Shown here one piece after another: positions 7,990 to 16,713 of a stretch of DNA of 47,810 nucleotides. Where the stretch lies: positions 1 to 47,810 of the forward strand of contig JAGYNB010000006.1 in the NCBI GenBank assembly GCA_018400015.1, read 5' to 3'. Numbering within the stretch: position 1 is the stretch's first letter; every line of letters starts with the position of its first letter. Below the pieces are notes generated by a model. That model had not been told where the DNA came from. It did not search any database and was given only the letters and a program-made list of their open reading frames with translations. Made by a program: the position numbers and the translations under genes. Origin of the DNA: Candidatus Omnitrophota bacterium (GTDB lineage: Bacteria > Omnitrophota > Gorgyraeia > Gygaellales > Gygaellaceae).

Positions 7990-8874
7990 TTATTCCATCT
8001 TGCTTTTTTTGGAAAATAGAGAAAAATCAATTGACTGTATAGATTTTATACTTACCGGTATGGAAATATCTGTCTTAGCAACTTTTAAAAACCCGCAAAA
8101 ATCAATCTTTAATTGAGAAGATTTTATCACAAACTCGTCAAAAATAATCTTCTTTAAACTCTCTTCTATTTTAATCGTATCTTCAAGCTTGGTGGGCTGT
8201 CCCGATCTTAAAAGAACGTTTTTAATTAAGCTTGAACCGATTGTTTTGTCTTTCTCAAAATACAGCTTTATGTCTCCTTCAAGCAGTAAATCGATTTCAA
8301 AAGGGTTAACAAACTCTAGCACATAATTCAATGATATATTGCTCAATAAATCTGGCCTAAGCGCGAAATAAACCGTGGCAATCATCGGACCATTAAGGCT
8401 TTGCCTTAAACTCTTTAAATGCAATACGGCAACTTTATTATCATAAGGTATCTTTAATTTAAGCTTCTTATAAATAATATCAGTCTTTAAAAATAAACTC
8501 AACTCATCGTTATTTAAAACATCTAAATCCAATTTTATATCAATCGGGCAAACCATACTTACATCCGTTGGACTTAGCGGTTTTTGCCAATCAAGTTCAA
8601 GTTTTTTTATTGGATTGCCATTGACATCTTTTATGGAAAGGTAAATTTTTTCTAATTTTAGATCGCTTTTTGCGGGGTTAGTAAGGATAAGCTCGCCCAT
8701 TATTTTAACTGAGTTTGCCTTAAAATACGGTTCGACATTTACCAATATCTGGGGAATTCTTACCAAATTATCCCTATTGGTCAAATACTGCAAACCAATT
8801 GTACAACCGGAAAACAAAATGACCGCAACCAATAACAACAAAATTATGATTTTTGAACTAAAATTTCTTTCCAT
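7990..8874 (-). CDS. Putative lipoprotein with LEA_2/WHy-like beta domains
   Basis: From the ATG at 8874 the product is 294 residues, with signal and lipobox VILFSGC. The mature region appears to hold two similar beta-sandwich units of the late-embryogenesis-abundant type 2 (WHy) kind: VPQILVNVEPYFKANSVKIM with LILTNPAKSDLKLEKIYLSI, and later ISLNYVLEFVNPFEIDLLLEG. The phrases 'N-P-sequence-L-E-I' before a strand are typical of such domains. Function is unknown. The gene overlaps the MazG-like gene by 17 bases. A longer frame starts earlier but would put 28 basic residues before the signal. Confidence 0.6.
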   Translation of the reverse strand: MERNFSSKIIILLLLVAVILFSGCTIGLQYLTNRDNLVRIPQILVNVEPYFKANSVKIMGELILTNPAKSDLKLEKIYLSIKDVNGNPIKKLELDWQKPLSPTDVSMVCPIDIKLDLDVLNNDELSLFLKTDIIYKKLKLKIPYDNKVAVLHLKSLRQSLNGPMIATVYFALRPDLLSNISLNYVLEFVNPFEIDLLLEGDIKLYFEKDKTIGSSLIKNVLLRSGQPTKLEDTIKIEESLKKIIFDEFVIKSSQLKIDFCGFLKVAKTDISIPVSIKSIQSIDFSLFSKKSKME

Positions 8875-9151
8875 GCCTATACGGTCTTGTTTTGTTATAT
8901 TCAATTTTCTTTTCCAGGGCGTCTTCCAAGTCGATTTTCCTTGCGCCGCAATAATCAAAAATCCTTATACAGCAATCGGCCAACTCTTCAGCTATAGCCT
9001 CTTGACCCTGATGGTTACGCATCGCCTCCAAAGCCTCTGAAAGCTCAGAATGCATTAAAGCGATAAGCTCTGCGTCGTTTCTAGAATCCTGCCACCACCC
9101 TTTTTCTTTTGCCACATCATGACACTGTGTTATAAGTTCTTTAACTGTCAT
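8858..9151 (-). CDS. MazG-like nucleotide pyrophosphohydrolase
   Basis: The 97-residue all-helical protein contains the EExxE-type metal-binding helices of MazG-like NTP pyrophosphohydrolases: HSELSEALEAMR, then EELADCCIRIFDYC, with the acidic residues in register. Such single-domain enzymes hydrolyse nucleoside triphosphates to monophosphates and often clean up modified or surplus dNTPs. The start at 9151 has a good AAGGAG sequence ahead, and the ATG shares its first base with the upstream stop (TGATG). Substrate is not predictable. Confidence 0.85.
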   Translation of the reverse strand: MTVKELITQCHDVAKEKGWWQDSRNDAELIALMHSELSEALEAMRNHQGQEAIAEELADCCIRIFDYCGARKIDLEDALEKKIEYNKTRPYRHGKKF

Positions 9152-9465
9152 CAAATCTCCTTTTTGAAAATATCGTATGCTTTCATGCGCGCTGTTATAT
9201 TAGTAAAATCTTTGTAATCTATACAAACAAACTTATCTTTGTATACTTTTAGTTTAGCAAAAAAACTGGTATCCTCAACCATTTCTTGCCGAAAAGTTAA
9301 ATATTTTATTCTGGTACCGCAGCTATCACATTCACAAGTAGATAAATCAGCGATATTATTCTTACATTTCTGGCAAATAGCGCTCCTTAGGCCCAAAACG
9401 GCAATATGGTCTTTTATAAGTTGCGGATCTATATCTTTCCAAACTCTTAAGAAATTAGTACTCAT
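9151..9465 (-). CDS. Unrecognised 104-residue zinc-ribbon-like protein
   Basis: I do not recognise a family. Visible features are a CxxC pair (CQKC, residues about 31-34), a second cysteine cluster (CECDSC, about 44-49) consistent with a small zinc ribbon, and a C-terminal mixed segment rich in Lys, Tyr and Phe (KVYKDKFVCIDYKDF). There is no signal peptide or membrane helix, so it is probably cytoplasmic. It overlaps the protease gene upstream by 11 bases and the MazG-like gene by 1 base, so it is clearly expressed with them. Confidence 0.6.
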   Translation of the reverse strand: MSTNFLRVWKDIDPQLIKDHIAVLGLRSAICQKCKNNIADLSTCECDSCGTRIKYLTFRQEMVEDTSFFAKLKVYKDKFVCIDYKDFTNITARMKAYDIFKKEI

Positions 9466-10558
9466 TAAAATAACTCTTTGCTAATCTTACCCTCGATGAT
9501 ATCGAAGGGTGGTCATACAACAAAAACTCAATAACCCGGTTTGGGTCTTTATCGGATAAATTCTGCTGGCCTAATTTTTCCATAAGCGAAATAAAACTTT
9601 CCTTATCGTTTGTGGCATTAAGCGCAAAAGCATCGGCCTCCCTTTCAAGCTTCCTGGAATACGCGTTCTGCAAAGGCATAACGATCAAACTTGCAAAAAT
9701 AAAAAAAAGAGCGATAAGCGGAAACCCAACAATATCTCCAAAGCCCTGTATGCCTAAAAAAGCAAAATATCTTGCTAAATATATATACATGAAAAATAAA
9801 CTCAACCCAACTATTAAAAACCCAGAGAATAACAACTTGCGGATATGAGCGCATTTAAGATGTCCTAATTCATGGGCAACAACAGCAACAATCTCATCAA
9901 TTGTATAATTATTTACCAAAGTATCGGACAAAACGATCCTTTTTGTCTTTCCCATACCGATTATGGCGGCATTTGCTTTGGATGTTTCTTTACTAAAATC
10001 TATAGTAAAAACATTTAAAACTTTTATATCGTAATTCCTGGCAAGCGCTATTATTCTTTTAGAAAGTTCCTTGTCGTCAACAGGTCTATATTTGTAAAAT
10101 AACGGCAGAATAATAACGGGTAAAATAAAACTCACTAAACTGCTAAAAAGAAAATAAAACAAAGCAAACCAGAACCACCAATAATTGGTTTGGAAATTAA
10201 AAAATAAATAAAGCACTTCCACCATTACTGCACCAAAAATAAAAGAAACAACTGACATCTTTATATTTTTCTTAAACCACTGCGGAAGGTTTTCTCGTGA
10301 AAGATCGAACTTATGTTCTAATAAGAATTGAGAATAAAAATTCAATGGCAAGAAAATAAGATAAAAAATAATACTGAAACAACAAAAATAGATAAATACA
10401 CTTAAATAATATTTATCGCTATGTACAAAAGATATATCTTTTATCCAATGGGAAACCCCGAGAAAAAACAATAAAGAAAGCACTAAAATATTCAAAGAAA
10501 TATTCAAAAAGAAAAGTGAATTCTTTATAGACTGGTATTTTTTAGATTTATCATTCAT
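9455..10558 (-). CDS. M48-family membrane metalloprotease (Ste24/CAAX type)
   Basis: The 367-residue protein has several N-terminal membrane helices, then the zinc-binding motif AHELGHLKCAHIRK (H229, E230, H233), two more hydrophobic segments and the third-ligand region SRKLEREADAFAL. This is the plan of full-length Ste24-like proteases (peptidase family M48), which cut membrane or prenyl-type substrates and act in envelope quality control. I chose the ATG at 10558; an upstream TTG adds only three residues. The start lies inside the end of the DUF3108 gene (8-base overlap). Confidence 0.9.
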   Translation of the reverse strand: MNDKSKKYQSIKNSLFFLNISLNILVLSLLFFLGVSHWIKDISFVHSDKYYLSVFIYFCCFSIIFYLIFLPLNFYSQFLLEHKFDLSRENLPQWFKKNIKMSVVSFIFGAVMVEVLYLFFNFQTNYWWFWFALFYFLFSSLVSFILPVIILPLFYKYRPVDDKELSKRIIALARNYDIKVLNVFTIDFSKETSKANAAIIGMGKTKRIVLSDTLVNNYTIDEIVAVVAHELGHLKCAHIRKLLFSGFLIVGLSLFFMYIYLARYFAFLGIQGFGDIVGFPLIALFFIFASLIVMPLQNAYSRKLEREADAFALNATNDKESFISLMEKLGQQNLSDKDPNRVIEFLLYDHPSISSRVRLAKSYFNEY

Positions 10559-11324
10559 CTTTGGCAATAGAAACGTCTCGCATTCGCATAGAATATTTAT
10601 TCATAAAACTGCTATATTCGAATTTCAAAGGAAAATGGTTTTCATCAGTACTAATCCAGATTCTAAATGCGCCTTTCTTATCCTCTAAAACATAAGCATC
10701 GTGCTTACCGAAAGAAACATCCAAAGTAACCGGCTCTTTTATCTCTAATTCATAGGATTTGGTAGGCAAATTTACGCTGATCGTCTTGCCGGATGAAAAG
10801 TCCTCAATCAGCCTGCAATAATACAAAAGCGAAACACTATTTTGGATAACCGTCGGCTTCTCTATTACCAAATCGGGAATCTGCTTAGAATTTTTTATCT
10901 TCTTTATGGTAACGCTTTTATTTTCGATATCGTAAATTTCGGTTATTTCTTCCTTATCCCAACCCATAGCAAGTTTTCTTTCCACGCGTAAAGGATAAAA
11001 ATTATCCGGATCGACAAATATCCTTTCCGTGCCTTTATAATTTACGGTATCAGTAACCGACTCTATCAAATAATTCAACTGGTCTAACTCGTTAGTTTCG
11101 CCCAAAAAATGAATAAAGCTACTTCCAATCTTGAAATTAAACATATACACATCAAAATCTATTCTTTCCCCGTTTTTAAAGGGAAGATTTATTTTTACTT
11201 TTTGCTCGGCTGTTGATTGCACTATACATTCTTTAGAAAAAGAGCATTTCTTATCTTTTATAATAGATAAAACAAAAACTCCCGCAACAATAAAAAGCGT
11301 AATTAAAATTGATCTTTTTATCAT
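10551..11324 (-). CDS. DUF3108 domain protein, exported
   Basis: The 257-residue protein has an N-terminal hydrophobic anchor or signal (residues about 5-22). A beta-rich domain follows, with INLPFKNGERIDFDVYMFNFKIGSS near the start, a YKGTERIFVDPDNFYPLRVERK segment, and IWISTDENHFPLKFEYSS near the end. These are characteristic of DUF3108 proteins, whose role is not established but which are exported and often grouped with envelope genes. It overlaps nadA by 4 bases (ATGA) and the protease gene by 8. Confidence 0.85.
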   Translation of the reverse strand: MIKRSILITLFIVAGVFVLSIIKDKKCSFSKECIVQSTAEQKVKINLPFKNGERIDFDVYMFNFKIGSSFIHFLGETNELDQLNYLIESVTDTVNYKGTERIFVDPDNFYPLRVERKLAMGWDKEEITEIYDIENKSVTIKKIKNSKQIPDLVIEKPTVIQNSVSLLYYCRLIEDFSSGKTISVNLPTKSYELEIKEPVTLDVSFGKHDAYVLEDKKGAFRIWISTDENHFPLKFEYSSFMNKYSMRMRDVSIAKDE

Positions 11325-12226
11325 GTAATGCTCAGCATTCTTTTAATCGGTTTTATGGCCTTCTTTCTTATATCATCAGCTACTTTTACTTCATATTGCA
11401 TATCTTTAAGTGAAAAAAACAGTTTCTTTAAGGTTATCTTTTTCATATCGTCGCATATTGCCCTTGCGCTTGCTGCAAAAAACTTCTTCCCCGGATTATC
11501 CTTACGAAGCCTATAAAGCATTTCTTTTTCCGTTCCGATTATAAATTCCTTATTTTTCATTTTATTTGCAAGTTTACACATGCCGCTTGTTGAAACTGCG
11601 GCATCCGCTAAAGCGATCACCTCAGACGTACACTCAGGATGCACTAAAACAGCTGCCTGAGGATGAAGCTTCTTCATCCTTTTTATGTGTCCGGGCATTA
11701 TATCAACATGAATCGGACACGACCCTTGCCAGCTGATCAATTTTCTACGGGTTACTTTAGACGCATAATCGCCAAGGCACCTGTCGGGAACAAAAATAAT
11801 CTCTTTTTTATTCTTAAGATGTTTCACCACAGAAATTGCATTACCAGAAGTACACACGTAATCAAGTTCGGCTTTAATTTCGGCAGTAGTATTTACATAA
11901 CCGACACTTATTGCCCTGGGGTTTTTTGCCTGCAATAATCTTAAGTCCTTCACGGTTATTGAATCAGCCAAAGGACACCCGGCGTTTTTATCGGGAATTA
12001 GAATCTTCTTATCCGGACAAAGTATAGACGCTGTCTCGGCCATAAACCTTACGCCGCATAAAACAATAATTTTAGAAGGTAGCCTTGCCGCAATTCTACT
12101 AAGCTCTAAAGAGTCCCCAAGAAAATCAGCTATATCCTGCACTTCCGGCAATTGATAATTATGCGCTAAAATTGAAGCATTACGTAATTTTTTCAATCTT
12201 AATATTTCATCTATTATCTTTTTCAT
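11321..12226 (-). CDS. nadA: Quinolinate synthase
   Basis: The 301-residue protein matches NadA: an N-terminal LAHNYQLPEVQDIADFLGDSLEL block, three pseudo-symmetric domains and three cysteines for the [4Fe-4S] cluster at C84 (AGCPLAD), C170 (GSCPIHV) and C258 (RAICDD). It condenses iminoaspartate with dihydroxyacetone phosphate to quinolinate in NAD synthesis. No nadB or nadC neighbour is visible; iminoaspartate would have to come from an enzyme encoded elsewhere. A Shine-Dalgarno sequence AAGGA precedes the ATG, and the gene lies 12 bases after mnmA in the sulfur-related run. Confidence 0.96.
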   Translation of the reverse strand: MKKIIDEILRLKKLRNASILAHNYQLPEVQDIADFLGDSLELSRIAARLPSKIIVLCGVRFMAETASILCPDKKILIPDKNAGCPLADSITVKDLRLLQAKNPRAISVGYVNTTAEIKAELDYVCTSGNAISVVKHLKNKKEIIFVPDRCLGDYASKVTRRKLISWQGSCPIHVDIMPGHIKRMKKLHPQAAVLVHPECTSEVIALADAAVSTSGMCKLANKMKNKEFIIGTEKEMLYRLRKDNPGKKFFAASARAICDDMKKITLKKLFFSLKDMQYEVKVADDIRKKAIKPIKRMLSIT

Positions 12227-12238
12227 ACAAATCCTTAT

Positions 12239-13306
12239 TTAGAATGATTTCTCGATTGTACCTCCGCCAATAAGGATGTCATCTTTATAAAAAACAGCTG
12301 CCTGCCCGGGGCTAACCCCAAACTGCGGCTTTGAAAAAACCACCCTTACTTTATTATTCTTTATAAACCTTAACTTACTGCGTATTGGAATATGATTATA
12401 TCGTATCTTAACAGCTACTGCAAGACATTGCGAAGAGCGTTTTTTTATAAAAAATTTCACATCTTTTGCAACCAAACCTTTAAACATAACATCATTCTTA
12501 CAGGCAACGGTAATTCTATTTCTTTTTTTATCGATTTTGCACACATAAAGCGGCTCTTTATAACTAAGTCCTAGACCTTCGCGCTGACCTACGGTATAAA
12601 AAGGTACGCCTCTGTGTTTACCGATTATCTTCCCTTTCAGATCAACGATATCACCAGAAGAAAATTTAAACTGACGAAGGAATTGCCGGTAGTCCATACT
12701 GGATAAAAAACATATTTCCTGGCTTCCTTTTTTGTTATCTACGGGAAGTTTAAGACGTTTGGCAATATTTACAGCTTGCTTACGCGTAACGCTTGATAAA
12801 GGAAACAAAAGACGCGGCAAAACTCTTTTATGCACGCCATATAAAAAATAGCTCTGGTCTTTTTCGGTATCTTTTGCTTTCTTAATCAGAAAAGTTTTTT
12901 GCCTTTCGTCAAAATATACCGTGGCATAATGACCAGTAGCAAAATAATCAGCGCCCAAATCCAAAGAGACTTTAAAAAGAGAAGAAAATTTTATATATCT
13001 ATTGCATAATACGCAGGGATTAGGCGTTCTGCCAGAAAGATACTCATTTATAAATTTATCTATTACCTTTTTCTTAAAATCATTTGAAAAGTCTACCTCG
13101 TAATGATTAATTTTTAAGATGCGGGCGATTTTTTTTGCCTGTCGCATGCCTTTATCGCTAAAATACCTATTAAGCCCTAGGTAATTATCTATTTTGGAAA
13201 AACTCGCCGTTAGGGCAATTACCTTAAAACCTTGTTTCCGAAGCAACCAGGCAGAAACAGCGGAATCTATACCTCCGCTTAATGCAATAGCCACTGTCTT
13301 TTTCAC
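12239..13306 (-). CDS. mnmA: tRNA-specific 2-thiouridylase
   Basis: The protein (about 355 residues) has the PP-loop SGGIDSAVSAWLL at its N-terminus, the catalytic NPCVLCN cysteine, the second catalytic cysteine in GSQEICFLSS, and the ATGHYA and VGQREGLGL blocks of MnmA. It activates U34 of Lys, Glu and Gln tRNAs with ATP and inserts sulfur. I prefer the GTG at 13306, which overlaps the receptor stop as GTGA; a TTG one codon earlier is possible. The setting beside Thi4, CysK and HcyS fits a sulfur-handling gene group. Confidence 0.96.
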   Translation of the reverse strand: MKKTVAIALSGGIDSAVSAWLLRKQGFKVIALTASFSKIDNYLGLNRYFSDKGMRQAKKIARILKINHYEVDFSNDFKKKVIDKFINEYLSGRTPNPCVLCNRYIKFSSLFKVSLDLGADYFATGHYATVYFDERQKTFLIKKAKDTEKDQSYFLYGVHKRVLPRLLFPLSSVTRKQAVNIAKRLKLPVDNKKGSQEICFLSSMDYRQFLRQFKFSSGDIVDLKGKIIGKHRGVPFYTVGQREGLGLSYKEPLYVCKIDKKRNRITVACKNDVMFKGLVAKDVKFFIKKRSSQCLAVAVKIRYNHIPIRSKLRFIKNNKVRVVFSKPQFGVSPGQAAVFYKDDILIGGGTIEKSF

Positions 13307-15066
13307 CAATTTAACCTCATTCCTAACCTAACCAACCTTCCCGGAGAAGGAATTCCTTCAATCTGTTCATATTCAACATTAAATAAATTATCCGCTTCTA
13401 AAAAAATACGCTTATTGCTGTTTACTTCAAATACAGTTTTATAATCACATAATACCCAACCGTCCCTGGAGGCTTTTTTCTTATAGCTTAAGCCAAAATA
13501 ATGCGAAAATCTATTCTTTTTAAGATTAACACCCGATGAAATAAGATGCTTTGTGTTGCTCACTCCATACTTATAGTTAAAACCATCCTGGGAATATTTA
13601 TTGGTATAAGTATAATTCAAAACTAATTTAAAATTAGGGTTGATGGTATAGGCAACCATGTTATTTACTCCCAAAATTGAACTATCTAAATTTTCTGCCT
13701 GCCAAAGACTGGAAGTATTAACTTTAACCCAATCAATTTCATTATCCTGTTCTTTTAAGAAAACGCTCTGGATAAAATCAACTTTGTTTAATCTGCTTTT
13801 ATAACCTAATTCATACTTATAGCCTGATTCGCAAGACAGACCGGAATTGCCTATAGTGGTGGAATCGCTGTAATAAAGCTCGGTATAAGACGGAAGCCGT
13901 AAAGACCTGGATGCCTGAACAAATAAAGAACAATGATCATTAACCATTATATCGAATAAAATGCTTCCGGAAGACAACCCTGCATACTCATCACTATAAT
14001 CAAACCTATATCCTAGCGTACAAGCCAAAAATTGGTTAATATCTATTCTGTCATTAATATAAGCGCTGTACATCATACGCCTGTGTTTATTAAGTCTAAG
14101 AGAATTAATCTTTTCTTCCAACAATCTTAAGCCTAGATCTAATTTGCCAAAACCGGATTCTGATTCGATATCTAAATAAGTCGAATATACATCGCTTTTA
14201 TGATTATTCATATAAAGATTGGGATTGGTTCTCTCTAAAATAAAGGTATCTTTATGCTTGCGCATGAGAAAACCCGGTTTTATTTTTATTTGACCGAAGT
14301 CAAACTCGCTATCAGCAATTAAAAACTTTGTTGAAACCATTTCCTTAGAAGCAAACCCGCTGCCAGGCGTATAAAAGTCATATGCGCCCAAATCCTTAGC
14401 AATATAACCAAACCCCAGATCAAAAGAAAAATCATCTTTGAAAATAGAGAAAAAATCGCTAAATTTTAATTGTTTTTGTTCGGTAAATGGCTGAAAGCCA
14501 TCGGATATCATCCTTTCAAAAGTTATCCTATTGCCAAAACTATCATTTGACATAGTTGCGCTAATTAGTCCAGAGAAAGTATCATGATTGCCAACCCCGG
14601 CTTCAAAAATTGTCTTGTTGTCGTTTGCTTTTTTTATCAAAAAATTCACTGCTCCAAAAGAACAGCCCGGCCCCAATTGAACCGCTGAATCGGTATTTTT
14701 TACTTCTGTTAAGGCTATATCCTGATTAGAAAACGGCAAATCAAGATTATAATGCGCTGTTTGAGGATCATTAAAGTTTTTTCCATTAATGGTTATTAAC
14801 ACCTGCTGGAAATTAGACCCCCATAAAGAAATATCCTGTTGTGCAGCGAAAGTACCTCTTGTTTGCAGATCCACACCTGATAAACTATTTAAATAGGAAA
14901 TACTATTTACACTTAAACTATCAAGAACCCGATCTTGGCTTATTTCATGCGGAGAGAATTTATCCTTGCTAACGATTATTTTATCTAAAAACTCATCTTG
15001 GGCAAAACCAGTACAAGTAAGAAAAAATAAACTAAACAAAAATAAAATATTTCTTTTTAAAGACAT
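13303..15066 (-). CDS. TonB-dependent outer-membrane receptor, BtuB-like
   Basis: The 587-residue protein has a signal peptide (MSLKRNILFLFSLFFLTCTG then FAQ), a short TonB-box-like segment (DKIIVSK), a plug domain (LDSLSVNSISYLNSLSGVDLQTRG, GSNFQQVLITINGKNFND, NTDSAVQLGPGCSFGAVNFLI) and a beta barrel that ends in an aromatic strand (LVRLGMRLNW). It imports an unknown ligand across the outer membrane. Its size and plug fit BtuB-type receptors, and its place after the homocysteine and cysteine genes is compatible with cobalamin or another sulfur-pathway cofactor, but this is inference. There is no room for a cobalamin riboswitch upstream. It overlaps mnmA by a few bases. Confidence 0.9.
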   Translation of the reverse strand: MSLKRNILFLFSLFFLTCTGFAQDEFLDKIIVSKDKFSPHEISQDRVLDSLSVNSISYLNSLSGVDLQTRGTFAAQQDISLWGSNFQQVLITINGKNFNDPQTAHYNLDLPFSNQDIALTEVKNTDSAVQLGPGCSFGAVNFLIKKANDNKTIFEAGVGNHDTFSGLISATMSNDSFGNRITFERMISDGFQPFTEQKQLKFSDFFSIFKDDFSFDLGFGYIAKDLGAYDFYTPGSGFASKEMVSTKFLIADSEFDFGQIKIKPGFLMRKHKDTFILERTNPNLYMNNHKSDVYSTYLDIESESGFGKLDLGLRLLEEKINSLRLNKHRRMMYSAYINDRIDINQFLACTLGYRFDYSDEYAGLSSGSILFDIMVNDHCSLFVQASRSLRLPSYTELYYSDSTTIGNSGLSCESGYKYELGYKSRLNKVDFIQSVFLKEQDNEIDWVKVNTSSLWQAENLDSSILGVNNMVAYTINPNFKLVLNYTYTNKYSQDGFNYKYGVSNTKHLISSGVNLKKNRFSHYFGLSYKKKASRDGWVLCDYKTVFEVNSNKRIFLEADNLFNVEYEQIEGIPSPGRLVRLGMRLNW

Positions 15067-15084
15067 CTCTTTTAATAATACTGC

Positions 15085-15492
15085 CTAGAAATGCGCTTCC
15101 ATGGCATGGGTAGGACAAACCTTAATGCAGAGCTCACAGGCAATACATTTATCGTCGTAAAATATGACTTTTCTTGTCTGAGGATCGACCACAAGGGCAC
15201 CCACAGGACAGATAGGCACACAAAGTCCGCAGTCAGTACATTTCTTTTCATTACGCACAATATCCTGGCTCAAAGGCTGAATTTTAACTCCGCTATTCTC
15301 AAGATATTTTATGCCCTTTTCATAATCAGCATCATCTCCGTTTAATTCCAAAATCAAAACACCCTCTTCATTTGGAGTCACATGGGCCTTTAATATATTA
15401 AAAGAAAGATTGAAGTCTTTTACCAGTTTATAGACAATCGGCTGGTCAAGCAAACTGTGTGGAAAATGCAGTACTATTTTTTTAGAAGTCAT
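15085..15492 (-). CDS. NIL-domain 2x[4Fe-4S] ferredoxin, HcyS partner
   Basis: The 135-residue protein has an N-terminal NIL-type ligand-binding domain (about 1-75) and two ferredoxin motifs, CTDCGLCVPICP and CIACELCIKVCP. This matches the NIL-4Fe4S protein (MA1822 type) that is genetically linked with the DUF39 protein in homocysteine synthesis of methanogens. It probably delivers electrons or sulfur to HcyS. It starts 15 bases after the hcyS-like gene with a strong AAGGAG site, so the two are co-expressed. Confidence 0.92.
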   Translation of the reverse strand: MTSKKIVLHFPHSLLDQPIVYKLVKDFNLSFNILKAHVTPNEEGVLILELNGDDADYEKGIKYLENSGVKIQPLSQDIVRNEKKCTDCGLCVPICPVGALVVDPQTRKVIFYDDKCIACELCIKVCPTHAMEAHF

Positions 15493-15507
15493 ACCTACTC
15501 CTTTTTA

Positions 15508-16713
15508 TTATTTAAAAGGTCTTTCTTTCAAAGGTTTTTGTATGTAATTGTCTTTCGCGCCCGGCAAACATGCGACAGGTTCAGATAAATAAAACTTTTT
15601 ATTCTTTATCCACTGTTTTAATATCTCGCAGATTTCCCGTGCTTTGGAATAGCTAGACAAAGCGCCCGTAGGAACATCCTTATTCTTAATCTTGATCATT
15701 CCTGATTTGAGCTGTTCATAATTTACCTCTTGTATCGCATGACTCACGTTATTAGGATAATCTTTGCTATAATCTATAACCTGAGTATATATATCGCTAT
15801 CTTTTACAGCTACACTGCGGCAGGTATCCTCATCGATTATAGGAATAGGTACACCAATTCCGATAGCAAGACTCGCGCCATAACCAAGCATACTCACTCC
15901 CCTTAACCAAGCTGCATCCATATTTTTTAAATCTCCTATGGTGGCAATCGTTCCAGCAGGAGAAGCGGGCACACCATTATTTTTTCTTCTTATGCTGGGG
16001 TTATGCTGTGTTCCCTGCCAGGCAATATAACCAGTTCCACCACCTAAAAATATACGCGTACCTATACCAATAGTCCTGTAATTAGGGTCCTTTAATAATG
16101 GTGAAAGTTGACCTGCAGAACAATAGTTCGCATTGCCTAAGTTAGGCTTCAATGTTCCCATATATGTATGGATTATCTTATCTGACAAATTAACTGCCAC
16201 GTTGTAATTCTGATAAGCGTTTCTTATGTTAAACAGCACCGCTTCGTTTAAGTCTTTTATATTTATTAAAGTTTCCAACTTTTTCCTCGGATAGCAATCA
16301 GTTCCATAAGCTGAGCCGAATAATTTTATGTCTTTGCCAGAAACTAAATCTTCTATGATATGTCCTCCACCGTATTTGAACTCACCAGGATAAACTTGAT
16401 TTCTGGGGTCGTCCTCCAGCAAAGAAGTGGCTCCTATATACACATCGTATGCGGCAAAACCACAATAGGCAGGAACATTATTCAACGAACAACTTCCTCC
16501 GCCTAATTTTATACGCGGCCTTGATGAACCGATATTAAAATAAGCCCCTGATGAACACATCGGGCCAAAAGTACCGGTTGTAACAATATCGACTTTTCGA
16601 GTAGCCTCTTCCACACCTTGCTTTTCCACAATATCGATAATCTCCTCGACAGTAACAACCACTACTTCGCCTGATTTTATTTTTTCATTGATCTCTTTTA
16701 TTGTTCTAGTCAT
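15508..16713 (-). CDS. DUF39 homocysteine biosynthesis protein (HcyS type)
   Basis: The 401-residue protein belongs to the DUF39 family; blocks such as TTGTFGPMCSSGAYFNIGSS, KLGGGSCSLNNVPAYCGFAAYDVYIGA, GIGTRIFLGGGTGYIAWQGTQHNP and LGYGASLAIGIGVPIPI are characteristic. Members with the adjacent NIL-ferredoxin (MA1821/MA1822 in Methanosarcina) make homocysteine from aspartate semialdehyde, bypassing homoserine. Conserved cysteines are present (CSSG, GGSC, AYCG, NYCSAG). It directly abuts the cysK stop (no gap) and has a strong GGGAGG site within the end of cysK. The sulfur source in this family is not fully settled. Confidence 0.93.
   Translation of the reverse strand: MTRTIKEINEKIKSGEVVVVTVEEIIDIVEKQGVEEATRKVDIVTTGTFGPMCSSGAYFNIGSSRPRIKLGGGSCSLNNVPAYCGFAAYDVYIGATSLLEDDPRNQVYPGEFKYGGGHIIEDLVSGKDIKLFGSAYGTDCYPRKKLETLINIKDLNEAVLFNIRNAYQNYNVAVNLSDKIIHTYMGTLKPNLGNANYCSAGQLSPLLKDPNYRTIGIGTRIFLGGGTGYIAWQGTQHNPSIRRKNNGVPASPAGTIATIGDLKNMDAAWLRGVSMLGYGASLAIGIGVPIPIIDEDTCRSVAVKDSDIYTQVIDYSKDYPNNVSHAIQEVNYEQLKSGMIKIKNKDVPTGALSSYSKAREICEILKQWIKNKKFYLSEPVACLPGAKDNYIQKPLKERPFK

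Noticed and set aside
15067-15084. Cobalamin riboswitch before the BtuB-like receptor
   Set aside because: Only 18 bases lie between the ferredoxin gene and the receptor gene.
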